Below, one piece after another: positions 34,112 through 43,093 of a stretch of 64,000 nt of DNA; position 1 is the first letter of the stretch; each line of letters opens with the position of its first letter. Both the position numbers and the translations under genes were made by a program. The notes under the pieces were generated by a model. It was not told where the DNA came from and searched no databases. It was given only the letters and a program-made list of their open reading frames with translations. Source of the stretch: Asticcacaulis sp. EMRT-3 (lineage in GTDB: Bacteria; Pseudomonadota; Alphaproteobacteria; Caulobacterales; Caulobacteraceae); assembly GCF_030027245.1 (NCBI RefSeq), contig NZ_JASERT010000001.1, forward strand, positions 1,473,501 to 1,537,500. Direction: 5' to 3'.

Positions 34112-34202
34112 CGGAACCGGCCTCCTAAATCCGGTCCCTATCTTGAATCATTATTCGACCGATTTGGGAATCCCCCGCGATTCAACCTCATCGCGGAACG
34201 CT

Positions 34203-35627
34203 CTAGCCGAAACTCGCCGTAATCGTCTGGTCGCCGCGCTGAATCGTCACCTGCCAGCGATGCGCCCTGCCTTGCGTGGCGGCCTGCACATCGGCGGTGG
34301 TGTTGATCGTCTTGCCGTTGATCGAACGGATGATGTCGCCGGGACGCAGGCCCACATTGGCGGCGTAACCGCCATCGACCTGGGAAATCATCACCCCCTT
34401 CGGCGCATCGAACGGATCAATGCCCAGATCATCAGCCACGGCGGGCGACAGATTGACGACATGGGCGCCGGCAAACGGGTTTTCGCCCTTCAGCACAATC
34501 TCATCGCGCGGCGGATTGCCGGAAGGCACCTCCGCCTTGAGATGCACATCGATCGGCTTGCCAGAGCGCAGCCCCTTGACCTCGACCGTATCGCCCGGTG
34601 ACATCAGATTGATGCGGTATTTCAGCGAGGCCTCGTCATTGACTGCCTGACCGTCAAGCGAGATGATCACATCGCCGGTTTTCAGACCCGCCTTATCGGC
34701 GGGGCCTCCCGGATAGACATCGGACACCAGAACGCCTTCGGGACGATCCATGCCCAGACTGCTGGCAATATCGCCGGTGATGGTATTGCCCTTCAGGCCC
34801 AGCCACGGATGCGACAAATGGGTGGCCCCGCCCACCGCCGAATCGATCACCCGCTTGACCAGAGGGGCGGGAATGGCAAAACCGACGCCGGAGGATTGCC
34901 CCGCGCCAGACAGAATCATCGAATTGATACCGATCAGCCGTCCGTTCATATCGACCAGCGCCCCGCCCGAATTGCCGGGATTGATGGCGGCGTCGGTCTG
35001 GATATAGCTGCCGTCGCCCTGCCCCACATCGGTGCGGTCGAGCGCCGAAATAATGCCGTTGGTGACGGTCTGGCCGACGCCGAACGGATTGCCGATGGCC
35101 AGAACCAGATCGCCGACCTCCAGGTCGCGGTCGTTATCGAGCGCGATGGTCGGCAGGTTTTCGCCCTTGGTGTCAATCTGCAAAATGGCCAGATCGGTGC
35201 GCGGATCGGCCAGCAGCACCTTGGCCGGAAATTGTCTGCGGTCATTGAGCACCACCATAAAGGAGGTGCCACCGGCGATGACGTGATTATTGGTGACGAT
35301 AATGCCGTCTTTACGCACAATCACGCCGGAACCGAGCGATTCCTGGGCGCGTGCCTGCGGCTGCATCCCCGAAAACATCTGCCAGAACGGATCGACCTGC
35401 TGGCGCACCACGCTCTTGGCATAGACATTGACGACGGCGGGCGCCACGGCCTTGACCACCGGCGCGAACGACGCCTTCATGCCGAGTGCACTCGACGGCA
35501 CCTGACGCGGCTGGCCGGTATTGAAGGCGTCGCTGGAAAACTTATTCGCGTTTTGCGAATGGCTGGGCGAACAGGCCACCAGCAGGGCGGCAACAGAAAG
35601 ATAAAGCGGGGCGCGCAGTCTGATCAT
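34203..35627 (-). CDS. HtrA/DegQ-type periplasmic serine protease, lipoprotein form
   Basis: The 474-residue protein has a lipoprotein-type signal (SVAALLVAC, C19). The trypsin-like domain carries H115 (NNHVIAGG), D145 (RTDLAIL) and S220 (GNSGG). Two PDZ domains follow (GVLVSDVYPGGPADKAGL and GVMISQVDGGYAANVGL). It should degrade or refold damaged envelope proteins, as DegP and DegQ do. The ATG at 35627 has AGGGA 7 nt upstream and starts the signal; a longer frame begins upstream. An IS630 element sits exactly at its stop codon but leaves the protein unchanged. Confidence 0.92.
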   Translation of the reverse strand: MIRLRAPLYLSVAALLVACSPSHSQNANKFSSDAFNTGQPRQVPSSALGMKASFAPVVKAVAPAVVNVYAKSVVRQQVDPFWQMFSGMQPQARAQESLGSGVIVRKDGIIVTNNHVIAGGTSFMVVLNDRRQFPAKVLLADPRTDLAILQIDTKGENLPTIALDNDRDLEVGDLVLAIGNPFGVGQTVTNGIISALDRTDVGQGDGSYIQTDAAINPGNSGGALVDMNGRLIGINSMILSGAGQSSGVGFAIPAPLVKRVIDSAVGGATHLSHPWLGLKGNTITGDIASSLGMDRPEGVLVSDVYPGGPADKAGLKTGDVIISLDGQAVNDEASLKYRINLMSPGDTVEVKGLRSGKPIDVHLKAEVPSGNPPRDEIVLKGENPFAGAHVVNLSPAVADDLGIDPFDAPKGVMISQVDGGYAANVGLRPGDIIRSINGKTINTTADVQAATQGRAHRWQVTIQRGDQTITASFG

Positions 35628-35739
35628 GGCAATTTCCCTGAAGCGTATCGTTTCGCAGGGTTTCACCTTAAAAATCAATGCGGCCTTATCATGACGAGGG
35701 CCGATTATGTGGCAGGGAAATTATGCTGCCACGCATAAA

Positions 35740-35768
35740 AAAACCTCCGGCAGAGGCCCGGAGGTTTT
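35740..35768 (-). terminator. Rho-independent terminator of the small-protein gene
   Basis: Stem AAAACCTCCGG/CCGGAGGTTTT (11 bp), 7-nt loop, with seven Ts following on the minus strand; 24 bp after the stop of the 51-residue gene. Confidence 0.85.
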
Positions 35769-35792
35769 CAATATAAAAAGCAACCCGGCTGA

Positions 35793-35948
35793 TCAGTCGC
35801 TGGTGCGGATGCGATCCAGCACGGGGGCCGCGTAAACATCATGGTCTTCAAAGGCCATTTCGCCCGTGAAATCCATAGTTTCGGCAGGCTGTTCGGAAGA
35901 CGCATTGCGCGCCATCTCGGCGGGGTCAATAAGGCTGGTATCAGTCAT
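35793..35948 (-). CDS. 51-residue acidic small protein
   Basis: A strong ribosome site, AGGAGG, lies 5 nt before the ATG at 35948, and a clear terminator follows, so this looks like a real monocistronic gene. The product is acidic, without signal or membrane helix, ending in APVLDRIRTSD. No family is recognised. Its size recalls peptide precursors, but no modifying enzymes lie nearby. Confidence 0.7.
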   Translation of the reverse strand: MTDTSLIDPAEMARNASSEQPAETMDFTGEMAFEDHDVYAAPVLDRIRTSD

Positions 35949-36100
35949 GTGGACCTCCTGTTTGCGAATGGAAGACGACGACCTGGGCACACAGGGCCTG
36001 TCACCGTCAGCTTAACCTAAACGCAGCCGCGCCAAACAGGAAATAACGCTTGATACCTTTTTGATCACACCTGCGTTAACAGAGGTAAAGAACAGGTAAA

Positions 36101-36130
36101 GAAAAAGGCCCCCGCACAGCAGGAGCCTTT
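36101..36130 (-). terminator. Terminator at the end of the ribosomal gene run
   Basis: On the minus strand AAAGGCTCC pairs with GGGGCCTTT (one G-U pair), followed by a T-run, 26 bp after the rplQ stop. Confidence 0.75.
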
Positions 36131-36155
36131 GTCCGTACAGGCTTGGAAACCCGTC

Positions 36156-36569
36156 CTATTCTTCGCCTGCAGCTTCGAACACCGGGCCCGAATCCTTGCC
36201 CTTTTCGTTTTCGTCGCGGTCAACGAACTCGATAATGGCCATAGGGGCATTGTCGCCGTGGCGGAAACCGGCCTTCATGATGCGGATATAGCCACCGTTA
36301 CGCTCGGCATAGCGCGGGCCAAGCACGGCGAACAGCTTGCCGACCTGCGGAATGTCGCGGACGCGCGAAAGGGCGATGCGGCGGTCGTGCAGCGTGCCCG
36401 ACTTGGCCAGCGTGACCAGCTTTTCGACGAAGGGACGCAGTTCCTTGGCCTTCGGCAGGGTGGTGACGATCTGTTCGTGCTTGATGAGCGAGGCCGACAT
36501 GTTGGCGAACATGGCGATACGGTGCGAAGTGGTGCGACCGAGTTTGCGATAGCCGGAGCCGTGACGCAT
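36156..36569 (-). CDS. rplQ: 50S ribosomal protein L17
   Basis: 137 residues starting [17 protein letters not shown], the L17 signature, with [24 protein letters not shown]. It binds at the exit side of the 50S subunit. The C-terminal 20 residues are an acidic extension. GGAG precedes the ATG at 36569, which excludes a longer in-frame stretch. It is last in the run but separated from rpoA by about 370 bp with hairpins, so it may have its own expression. Confidence 0.95.
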   Translation of the reverse strand: MRHGSGYRKLGRTTSHRIAMFANMSASLIKHEQIVTTLPKAKELRPFVEKLVTLAKSGTLHDRRIALSRVRDIPQVGKLFAVLGPRYAERNGGYIRIMKAGFRHGDNAPMAIIEFVDRDENEKGKDSGPVFEAAGEE

Positions 36570-36751
36570 GATAAATTCTCCAAAAGACCGGCGCCACGCA
36601 GGCGTCACGATCTCCCAAAAACGAGCCCGAAAACAAAGGTCAAAGGCCGACCGGCCCGTGCCCGCTCCGAACGTCCGCCTCAAAAAAGAAGCGGAAATTA
36701 CCGGGACAAGGTTTTGGTCTTTCCCGGTAAGTTGAAGAAGCCTTCAGTATG

Positions 36752-36797
36752 CCCCCTCCCCCGCTTCGCGGTCCCCCTCCCCCGTGAACGGGGGAGG
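36752..36797. repeat. CCTCCCCCG palindromic repeat
   Basis: A 9-bp stem CCTCCCCCG/CGGGGGAGG with loop TGAA (36776-36797), preceded by CCCCTCCCCCGCTTCGCGG. It is related to the degenerate copy at 15926-15959 and of a type common between genes in Caulobacterales. Confidence 0.65.
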
Positions 36798-36838
36798 AGA
36801 AGGAAGGAAAATCCTGAATATCTTCTCCTATAAAAAGG

Positions 36839-36875
36839 GAAAGCCGGAAGCGAATTCACTTCGCTTCCGGCTTTC
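36839..36875 (-). terminator. Terminator-like hairpin between rpoA and rplQ
   Basis: A perfect 16-bp stem (36839-36854 with 36860-36875), 5-nt loop. On the minus strand it is followed by CCTTTTTAT. It could end most transcripts after rpoA or act as a partial attenuator before rplQ. Confidence 0.7.
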
Positions 36876-36887
36876 TCGATCTTCATA

Positions 36888-36933
36888 CACATAAAAAGTA
36901 CACTGAGGCGACAGCCGAAGGACTTTTTATGTG
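36888..36933 (-). ncRNA. Structured RNA element downstream of rpoA (copy 1)
   Basis: On the minus strand a 12-bp stem CACATAAAAAGT/ACTTTTTATGTG encloses CCTTC, then stem GGC/GCC with loop TGTC, then TCAGTGT. It starts 6 bp after the rpoA stop. The same CCTTC and TCAGTGT loops recur in the 23S-5S spacer at 61434-61515 with a different but fully paired 12-bp stem. A conserved processing or binding motif is the likely reading. Confidence 0.6.
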
Positions 36934-36939
36934 AGACTC

Positions 36940-37956
36940 TTAGATCTGGTCTTCGAACTTCTTGGCCAGATCTTCGACGTTTTCCGGCGGCCAGTTCGGC
37001 ACATCCATGCCGAGCGACAGGCCCATAGATTGCAGAACTTCCTTGATTTCGTTGAGCGACTTGCGGCCGAAGTTCGGTGTGCGCAGCATTTCGCTTTCGG
37101 TCTTCAGGATCAGGTCGCCGATATAGACGATATTGTCGTTCTTCAGGCAGTTGGCCGAACGGACGCTGAGTTCCAGTTCGTCAACCTTCTTGAGCAGGGC
37201 CGGGTTGAACGGCAGCTCAGGCTTGCCTTCTTCAACAACCGGTGCCTTTGGCTCTTCGAAGGTGATGAAGATTTGCAACTGGTCTTGCAGGATACGCGCC
37301 GCGAAAGCGACGGCGTCCACCGGCGTGACGGCGGCATTGGTTTCAACATCGAGGATCAGCTTGTCGTAATCGAGCGATTGACCCTGACGGGTCGGCTCGA
37401 CGCGGTAAGCCACCTTCTTGACCGGCGAATAGAGCGCATCGACGGCGATCAGGCCGATCGGGGCGTCTTCGGGACGCAGGCGGTCGGCGGGCACATAGCC
37501 CTTGCCGTTCTGGATGGTGAATTCCATACGCACCGAAGCGCCTTCGTCCAGCGTACAGATGACGTGGTCGGGATTGAGCACTTCGATGTCGGCCGGAGCG
37601 TCGATCTGGCCAGCGGTGACCGGGCCAGCGCCCGTGGCGCGCAACACCATGCGCTTCGGGCCTTCCGCGTGCATACGCAGGGCCAGTTGCTTGATGTTGA
37701 GGATGATGTCGACGACGTCTTCGCGGACGCCTTCGATGGACGAGAATTCATGCACAACGCCGTCGATCTGTACCGATGTGACAGCGGCGCCTTGCAGCGA
37801 GGAGAGGAGCACGCGGCGCAGGGCATTACCCAGCGTCACGCCGAAACCGCGTTCCAGCGGCTCGGCGACGAGACGCATCTTACGCGAGGGGTCGGAACCC
37901 GCTTCGACTTGTGGCTTCTCAGGACGAATAAGCTGTTGCCAGTTTCTTTCGATCAT
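36940..37956 (-). CDS. rpoA: DNA-directed RNA polymerase subunit alpha
   Basis: 338 residues, the usual alphaproteobacterial length. The N-terminal assembly domain has [36 protein letters not shown] and RRVL-type dimer contacts. The C-terminal domain has [16 protein letters not shown] and [13 protein letters not shown], which contact UP-element DNA and activators. The ATG at 37956 (GAGGG upstream) is chosen over a start four codons earlier. It follows rpsK in the standard alpha-operon order. Confidence 0.97.
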   Translation of the reverse strand: MIERNWQQLIRPEKPQVEAGSDPSRKMRLVAEPLERGFGVTLGNALRRVLLSSLQGAAVTSVQIDGVVHEFSSIEGVREDVVDIILNIKQLALRMHAEGPKRMVLRATGAGPVTAGQIDAPADIEVLNPDHVICTLDEGASVRMEFTIQNGKGYVPADRLRPEDAPIGLIAVDALYSPVKKVAYRVEPTRQGQSLDYDKLILDVETNAAVTPVDAVAFAARILQDQLQIFITFEEPKAPVVEEGKPELPFNPALLKKVDELELSVRSANCLKNDNIVYIGDLILKTESEMLRTPNFGRKSLNEIKEVLQSMGLSLGMDVPNWPPENVEDLAKKFEDQI

Positions 37957-38025
37957 TGCGTCCCTCAAGACAGGAATGGTCGCCCCGCCAGGAGCGGAGC
38001 GACTGAAAATTTAGGGAAAAATATA

Positions 38026-38415
38026 TTAAACGCGACGACGCTTAGGCGGACGGCAGCCATTGTGCGGGATCGGCGTCACATCACGGATCGTGGTGATGGT
38101 GAAACCGACCGCTTGCAAGGCGCGCAGAGCCGATTCACGTCCGGAACCGGGGCCAGCCACGCTGACTTCCAGAGTCTTGACGCCATGCTCGATGGCCTTT
38201 TTACCGGCGTCTTCAGCCGCCACCTGGGCCGCATAAGGAGTCGACTTACGCGAACCCTTGAAGCCCATAGCACCGGCCGACGACCACGACACGGCATTAC
38301 CCTGCGCGTCGGTGATCGTGATCATGGTGTTGTTGAACGAGGCGTTGACGTGCGCCACGCCCGACGTGATATTCTTGCGCTCGCGCTTTTTGACGCGGGA
38401 AGCTTCCTTGGCCAT
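38026..38415 (-). CDS. rpsK: 30S ribosomal protein S11
   Basis: 129 residues with [32 protein letters not shown] and the C-terminal signature [18 protein letters not shown]. It lies on the 30S platform next to the mRNA exit. It sits 12 bp after rpsM, before rpoA. Confidence 0.97.
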   Translation of the reverse strand: MAKEASRVKKRERKNITSGVAHVNASFNNTMITITDAQGNAVSWSSAGAMGFKGSRKSTPYAAQVAAEDAGKKAIEHGVKTLEVSVAGPGSGRESALRALQAVGFTITTIRDVTPIPHNGCRPPKRRRV

Positions 38416-38427
38416 CAGTGCCTATCC

Positions 38428-38796
38428 TTACTTCTTCTTGCCGGCGATCGGCTTGGCCGGGCCCTTGCGGGTGCGGGCATTGGTGTGTGTGCGCTGGCCG
38501 CGAACGGGCAGGCCCTTACGGTGACGCAGGCCGCGATAGCAGGCCAGATCCATCAGGCGCTTGATGTTCATCGAAACTTCGCGGCGCAGATCGCCCTCAA
38601 CCGTATAGTCGCGGTCGATGGTTTCGCGGATCTGCAAGACTTCAGCGTCGGTCAGTTGATTGACGCGGCGTGCGTCTTCGATGCCGACTTTCTGAACGAT
38701 TTCTTCGGCGTGTTTCGCGCCGATGCCGTGAATATACTGGAGCGCGATGATCACGCGCTTATTGGTCGGGATGTTGACGCCTGCAATACGGGCCAC
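38428..38796 (-). CDS. rpsM: 30S ribosomal protein S13
   Basis: 122 residues, the normal length, with [25 protein letters not shown] at the start and [15 protein letters not shown] near the end. It contacts the P-site tRNA and the 50S bridge. The start is GTG at 38796 with GGAG upstream; an in-frame ATG 15 bases earlier would add five residues absent from the family. Confidence 0.95.
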   Translation of the reverse strand: MARIAGVNIPTNKRVIIALQYIHGIGAKHAEEIVQKVGIEDARRVNQLTDAEVLQIRETIDRDYTVEGDLRREVSMNIKRLMDLACYRGLRHRKGLPVRGQRTHTNARTRKGPAKPIAGKKK

Positions 38797-39115
38797 GGTA
38801 GTCTCCTGCAACGCGCCACTTCAGAGCGCATCTCTTAAAACGAAAGATGACACGTATACGACTCCAGTCACACCGAATCCGATCGGCTGGAGGCCCATAC
38901 GCGTGATTTCGCGGAAGCTGCCCCTTATAGAAGGGTTTTAGCTCCCGTCAATGGCTAAGTTTCAAAAAAAGCAAGGCCAAATCGCTTTGGTCACGCTTTC
39001 TTAACGATAGTCCGGGGCTTCGGCGTTTGATACCGCCTCGCCCGTCGTGGTAGCAGGGCCGAAACCCTTGCCGTGAAAGCCTTTCAGCCCCACGGCGAAT
39101 AGTCTTGCCAAAGCC
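38797..39115. other. adk-rpsM spacer
   Basis: About 320 bases without a supported gene. A short CCCTT/AAGGG stem lies near 38921-38935. It may hold a promoter for the alpha-operon genes; no convincing -35/-10 pair was found. Confidence 0.55.
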
Positions 39116-39685
39116 TCAGGCCGTTTCGGTCAGGGCTTCGTCGATACGTTCGGCGATGGCGTCCACCGCCCCCATGCCGTCAACCTCGAACAACTTGCCC
39201 TGCGCCGCGTAATAGGGCAGCAGAGGCGCTGTCTGGGCATTATAGGCGGCGAGGCGCACCTTATAGGATTCAGGATTGTCGTCGGGACGGCCTTCTTCGA
39301 CGAAGCGCTTTTCGATGCGCGCCACAAGCGCCGCCTCATCGACCTTCAGCCGCACCACCTTGTCGATGCGCGCGCCCCGCTCGGCCAGCATTTTGTCGAG
39401 CGCCTCGGCCTGGGCCACGGTGCGCGGAAATCCGTCGAAAATCGCGCCGCCAGCCTTCTCCGCCGCCGGCAGATTGGCCCTGATCAGGTCGATGACGATC
39501 TCGTCCGAAACAAGTGCGCCTTGCGCCAGTATGTCCTTGACCTTCAGGCCCAGCTCCGTGCCCGCCGCAATGGCGGCGCGCAGCATATCACCGGTTGAAA
39601 GCTGCACCATGCCGCGCCCGGCCACCAGGCGCTTGGCCTGGGTGCCCTTGCCCGCCGCCGGCGGGCCAAACAGAATAATATTCAT
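39116..39685 (-). CDS. adk: Adenylate kinase
   Basis: 189 residues with the P-loop GPPAAGKGT (7-15), DGFPRT and the ATP-lid arginines. It is the short form without a zinc LID, usual in alphaproteobacteria. It catalyses ATP + AMP to 2 ADP. The ATG overlaps the secY stop (ATGA), so translation is coupled, a common arrangement in the spc region. Confidence 0.96.
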   Translation of the reverse strand: MNIILFGPPAAGKGTQAKRLVAGRGMVQLSTGDMLRAAIAAGTELGLKVKDILAQGALVSDEIVIDLIRANLPAAEKAGGAIFDGFPRTVAQAEALDKMLAERGARIDKVVRLKVDEAALVARIEKRFVEEGRPDDNPESYKVRLAAYNAQTAPLLPYYAAQGKLFEVDGMGAVDAIAERIDEALTETA

Positions 39686-41055
39686 CGCAGCGCCCCCCGG
39701 GTGGCGGCACCGCGGCCGCCTTTCATTTTCGATTTCTTGATCAGTCCGTCATACTGGTGCGCCAGCAGATGTGACTGAATCTGGGCCACGGTGTCCATCG
39801 TCACGGTAACGACGATCAGGATCGAGGTGCCGCCGAAATAGAAGCTGTTGCCGAGGTCGGAAATCAGGAATTCCGGCAGCAGACAGACGATGGTGATATA
39901 GGCCGCGCCGATGACGGTGATGCGCGACAGCACATAGTCGAGATATTCCGCCGTGCGCTTGCCTGGCCGGATGCCGGGCAGAAAGCCGCCGTATTTACGC
40001 AGGTTTTCGGCAGTTTCATCCGGGTTGAACACGAGCGAGGTGTACAGGAAGGTGAAGAAGATGATCATGACCGCATAGAGGGCCATGAAGACCGGCTGGC
40101 CGTGCTGGAGCATGGCCGTCAGATTGGGCAGCCAGCCCATCCAGGTCGGGATCTTGTCGGGATTCTTACCCACGAACGTCAGGATCGAGGTCGGCATCAG
40201 CAGCAGGGAAGAGGCAAAGATCGGCGGAATAACGCCCGCCGTATTGACCTTCAGCGGCATGAAGGACGATTCGCCGCCCATGATCTTGTTGCCGACCTGG
40301 CGCTTCGGATACTGCACCAGCAGGCGGCGCTGGGCGCGCTCCATGAAAACGATGAAGATCACCGCGCCGATCAGCACGGCCAGGATCAGCACGAGCACCG
40401 CCGGATTGATGTCGCCGGTCGACGACATCGACATCAGATTGCCGAGCGTATTCGGCAACACGGCCACGATACCGGCGAAAATGATCAGCGACGAGCCATT
40501 GCCAACGCCGCGCGACGTCACCTGCTCACCGAGCCACATCAGAAACAAGGTGCCGCCGGTCAGGGTCACCATAGCCGTGATAATAAAGAAGGGGCCGGGA
40601 TTGATGGCCATGCCGCCCGCCTGCATGGCGGCGGCGATACCAAACGACTGGATCAGGCCCAGGATCACAGTCAGATAGCGCGTATATTGGTTAAGCTGCT
40701 TGCGACCGGCTTCGCCACCCTCTTTGCGCAACTTTTCCCAAGGCGCATAGACTGAGCCCATCAACTGGATGATGATCGAGGCCGAAATATAGGGCATCAG
40801 GTTGAGCGCGAACACCGCCATACGCTGCACAGCACCGCCGGAGAACATGTTCATCATGCCGAAAATGCCTTTCGACTGATCGGCGAAGGCATGATCGAAG
40901 GCCACCATATTGATACCCGGCAGCGGGATATAGGTGCCCAGCCGGTACACGATCAGCGCGCCCAGCGTAAACAGCAGGCGCTTGTGCAGGTCGGTGGCCT
41001 TGGCGAAGGCCCCGAAATTCATATTGGCGGCGAGTTGTTCTGCGGCTGAAGCCAT
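39682..41055 (-). CDS. secY: Preprotein translocase subunit SecY
   Basis: 457 residues with ten membrane helices. Visible landmarks are LGALIVYRLGTYIPLPGI, the plug helix region, GNGSSLIIFAGIVA, and the cytosolic loop RKYGGFLPGIRPGKRTAEYL. It forms the protein-conducting channel with SecE and SecG. It is preceded by rplO after a 173-bp gap and overlaps adk. Confidence 0.96.
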   Translation of the reverse strand: MASAAEQLAANMNFGAFAKATDLHKRLLFTLGALIVYRLGTYIPLPGINMVAFDHAFADQSKGIFGMMNMFSGGAVQRMAVFALNLMPYISASIIIQLMGSVYAPWEKLRKEGGEAGRKQLNQYTRYLTVILGLIQSFGIAAAMQAGGMAINPGPFFIITAMVTLTGGTLFLMWLGEQVTSRGVGNGSSLIIFAGIVAVLPNTLGNLMSMSSTGDINPAVLVLILAVLIGAVIFIVFMERAQRRLLVQYPKRQVGNKIMGGESSFMPLKVNTAGVIPPIFASSLLLMPTSILTFVGKNPDKIPTWMGWLPNLTAMLQHGQPVFMALYAVMIIFFTFLYTSLVFNPDETAENLRKYGGFLPGIRPGKRTAEYLDYVLSRITVIGAAYITIVCLLPEFLISDLGNSFYFGGTSILIVVTVTMDTVAQIQSHLLAHQYDGLIKKSKMKGGRGAATRGALR

Positions 41056-41228
41056 TACTGTCCTCGAAAGCGCGGGCGTTTCATGCCCTTATTATGACAT
41101 CCCTGCGGGCCGATGGCCCGGTGGAACGGAAGCGCGACTCTGCCGTCGCAACCCCTGCCCGCACCATATGGGACACATCAACCAAAAGGTCAAATCCGCA
41201 GGCGGCAAAACCGCCTGCGAAAACGGGA

Positions 41229-41708
41229 TTACGCTTCGGTCTTCACCGGACGCTTTTGCGTCAGCTTGCCACCGGCGGCTTCAACGGCCTTGACCGCCGA
41301 GGCGCTGGCCGAATAGACGCTCAGCTCAACCTTGGCCTTCAGTTCGCCTTCGCCGAGCAGGCGCACGCCGTCCAGTTCGCGGCGGATGACACCGGCGGCC
41401 TTCAGGGCAGCCGCGTCGATCGGTTGTTTGGCATCGAGCTTGCCAGCGTCGATGGCGTCTTGCAGACGCCACAGATTCACTTCGGCGAATTTCAGAGCGA
41501 ACGGATTGTTGAAGCCGCGCTTAGGCATACGCATATACAGCGGCATCTGGCCGCCTTCGAAGCCCAGCAGGCTGACGCCGCTGCGCGACTTCTGGCCCTT
41601 GACGCCGCGACCGGCGGTCTTGCCCTTGCCCGAACCGGGGCCGCGGCCAACACGCATACGGCCCTTGGTGGCGCCTTCATTATCGCGGATTTCATTCAAC
41701 TTGGTCAT
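41229..41708 (-). CDS. rplO: 50S ribosomal protein L15
   Basis: 159 residues with the Gly/Arg-rich N-terminus ([21 protein letters not shown]), [18 protein letters not shown] and the C-terminal lysine-rich part. It is a late 50S assembly protein. A terminator-like hairpin lies between it and rpmD. Confidence 0.96.
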   Translation of the reverse strand: MTKLNEIRDNEGATKGRMRVGRGPGSGKGKTAGRGVKGQKSRSGVSLLGFEGGQMPLYMRMPKRGFNNPFALKFAEVNLWRLQDAIDAGKLDAKQPIDAAALKAAGVIRRELDGVRLLGEGELKAKVELSVYSASASAVKAVEAAGGKLTQKRPVKTEA

Positions 41709-41873
41709 TTTGCCTGTTCCTTTTTGGCTTTGCCCTAACGCTTCGCGTCAGGGCTGACATGCGCAAGGCGCGCTCACGCGCCCTACTCGGCTTTAAATTT
41801 GAGCGGCCTCTTTACAGAGGAAATGCTCATTGCACAAGCCCCGCCTGAAGACAGACACGACTCATAAAAAGCA

Positions 41874-41907
41874 GAAATGCCCGAAACCTTCCAGTTTCGG
41901 GCATTTC
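41874..41907 (-). terminator. Terminator-like hairpin between rpmD and rplO
   Basis: A perfect 14-bp stem GAAATGCCCGAAAC/GTTTCGGGCATTTC with a 6-nt loop, followed on the minus strand by CTGCTTTTTA, within a 219-bp gap in the spc run. It could end or attenuate transcription before rplO and secY. Confidence 0.65.
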
Positions 41908-41927
41908 CATATAACCGGAAAGATCGA

Positions 41928-42131
41928 CTATTCGACGATCGCCAGCAAGTGGGCGACCTTGGCGATCATGCCGCGCACCGAAGGCGTATCTTCGAGCGTG
42001 GAGACGCGGCCCATCTTGTTGAGGCCGAGGCCAGCGAGCGTGGCGCGCTGATCCTTGGTGCGGCGGATCGGCGAACCGGTCTGCTTGACGGTGACAGTCG
42101 CCTTTTCAGCGGCCTTAGGAGCTTTCGCCAT
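41928..42131 (-). CDS. rpmD: 50S ribosomal protein L30
   Basis: 67 residues with [22 protein letters not shown] and [17 protein letters not shown], the L30 signature, and a short Ala/Lys-rich N-terminal extension. It lies 3 bp after rpsE. Confidence 0.95.
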   Translation of the reverse strand: MAKAPKAAEKATVTVKQTGSPIRRTKDQRATLAGLGLNKMGRVSTLEDTPSVRGMIAKVAHLLAIVE

Positions 42132-42134
42132 GAC

Positions 42135-42704
42135 TTAGCCCTCCAGAGATTCAGGCGACGAGGCGCCATCGGCACGTGACTTCAGCAGATCGCCGACCTT
42201 CTTACCGCGCTTGGCAGCAATCTGGCGGGGCGAGGACTGAACCTTCAGGGCCTCAAAAGTGGCGCGCACCATGTTATAGGGGTTCGAAGAGCCCAGCGAC
42301 TTGGCGACAACGTCCGAAACACCGAGGGTTTCGAGAACAGCGCGCATCGGACCGCCGGCGATGACGCCCGTGCCCGGAGGGGCCGCGCGCATCTGGATCT
42401 TGCCCGCGCCCCAGCGGCCGTAGCCGTCGTGGTGCAGGGTGCGGCTTTCGCGTAAAGGCACGCGAACCAGGGACTTCTTGGCTTCTTCGGTGGCCTTGCG
42501 GATGGCTTCGGGCACTTCGCGCGCCTTGCCATGACCGTAGCCGACGCGGCCCTTCTGGTCACCAACGACCATCAGTGCTGCGAACGAGAAGCGGCGACCA
42601 CCCTTGACGGTGGCGGCGACGCGGTTGATAGCGACCAGCTTTTCGACGAACTCAGAAGGTTCCTCGTTACGGTCACGATTGCGGTTTTCGCTAGGACGGG
42701 CCAT
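42135..42704 (-). CDS. rpsE: 30S ribosomal protein S5
   Basis: 189 residues with the RNA-binding segment [34 protein letters not shown] and the C-terminal half [20 protein letters not shown]. It helps decoding accuracy and mRNA unwinding at the entry channel. Confidence 0.96.
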   Translation of the reverse strand: MARPSENRNRDRNEEPSEFVEKLVAINRVAATVKGGRRFSFAALMVVGDQKGRVGYGHGKAREVPEAIRKATEEAKKSLVRVPLRESRTLHHDGYGRWGAGKIQMRAAPPGTGVIAGGPMRAVLETLGVSDVVAKSLGSSNPYNMVRATFEALKVQSSPRQIAAKRGKKVGDLLKSRADGASSPESLEG

Positions 42705-42715
42705 GAACGATTCCC

Positions 42716-43072
42716 TTAGAAGTTGAGGCCGGCGGCGCGGGCAGCTTCCGCCAGCGCCTTCACCCGACCGTGATAGATGTAACCGCCACGATCAAACACG
42801 ACGTCCTTGACGCCTTTTTCAATCGCGCGCTGAGCCAGCAGCTTGCCGACTTCTGTGGCGGCAGCCTGATTGGTGCCCGACTTGCCCTTGCCGCCTTCCA
42901 GCGACGAGGCCGAGGCCAGGGTTACGCCGGAATCATCATCGATGACCTGGGCGTAGATGTTCTTGTCCGAACGGAAGACCGACAGACGCGGGCGACCATT
43001 GGAGAGCTTGCGAAGGCGCGAACGGTTACGTTGCGCGCGGCGAGCCATGAGTTCACGAGGAGACAGAGCCAT
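42716..43072 (-). CDS. rplR: 50S ribosomal protein L18
   Basis: 118 residues with [36 protein letters not shown] and [20 protein letters not shown]. It binds 5S rRNA with L5. Confidence 0.96.
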   Translation of the reverse strand: MALSPRELMARRAQRNRSRLRKLSNGRPRLSVFRSDKNIYAQVIDDDSGVTLASASSLEGGKGKSGTNQAAATEVGKLLAQRAIEKGVKDVVFDRGGYIYHGRVKALAEAARAAGLNF

Positions 43073-43093
43073 AATTCTTTTCCCAAGAAGGTT

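Larger units (their letters stand above)
33150..34203 (-). mobile_element. IS630-family insertion sequence
   Basis: About 1,054 bp with two overlapping transposase frames on the minus strand, flanked by TA at 33148-33149 and 34204-34205, the target duplication typical of IS630. The ends are imperfect inverted repeats sharing a GATKAGGTT core at about 33159-33171 and, in complement, near 34181-34192. The right end abuts the htrA stop codon: the duplicated TA plus the first G of the element form TAG, so the protease frame is intact. Confidence 0.88.
36570..36939. other. rpoA-rplQ spacer rich in hairpins
   Basis: No gene. It holds, from rpoA toward rplQ, a structured element (36888-36933), a terminator-like hairpin (36839-36875), a CCTCC palindromic repeat (36752-36797) and a TTACCGGGA/TCCCGGTAA inverted repeat (36698-36706 with 36722-36730). 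In most bacteria this spacer is a few tens of bases. Confidence 0.75.

Noticed and set aside
35793..35948. Lasso-peptide precursor, as in Asticcacaulis astexins
   Set aside because: A Gly with a possible ring acid exists, but Thr is at -1 rather than -2 and no B or C maturation enzymes lie nearby.
36931..38838. A 635-codon plus-strand open frame across rpoA, rpsK and rpsM
   Set aside because: It is antisense to well-identified genes and results from GC-rich codon bias; no ribosome site or family match.
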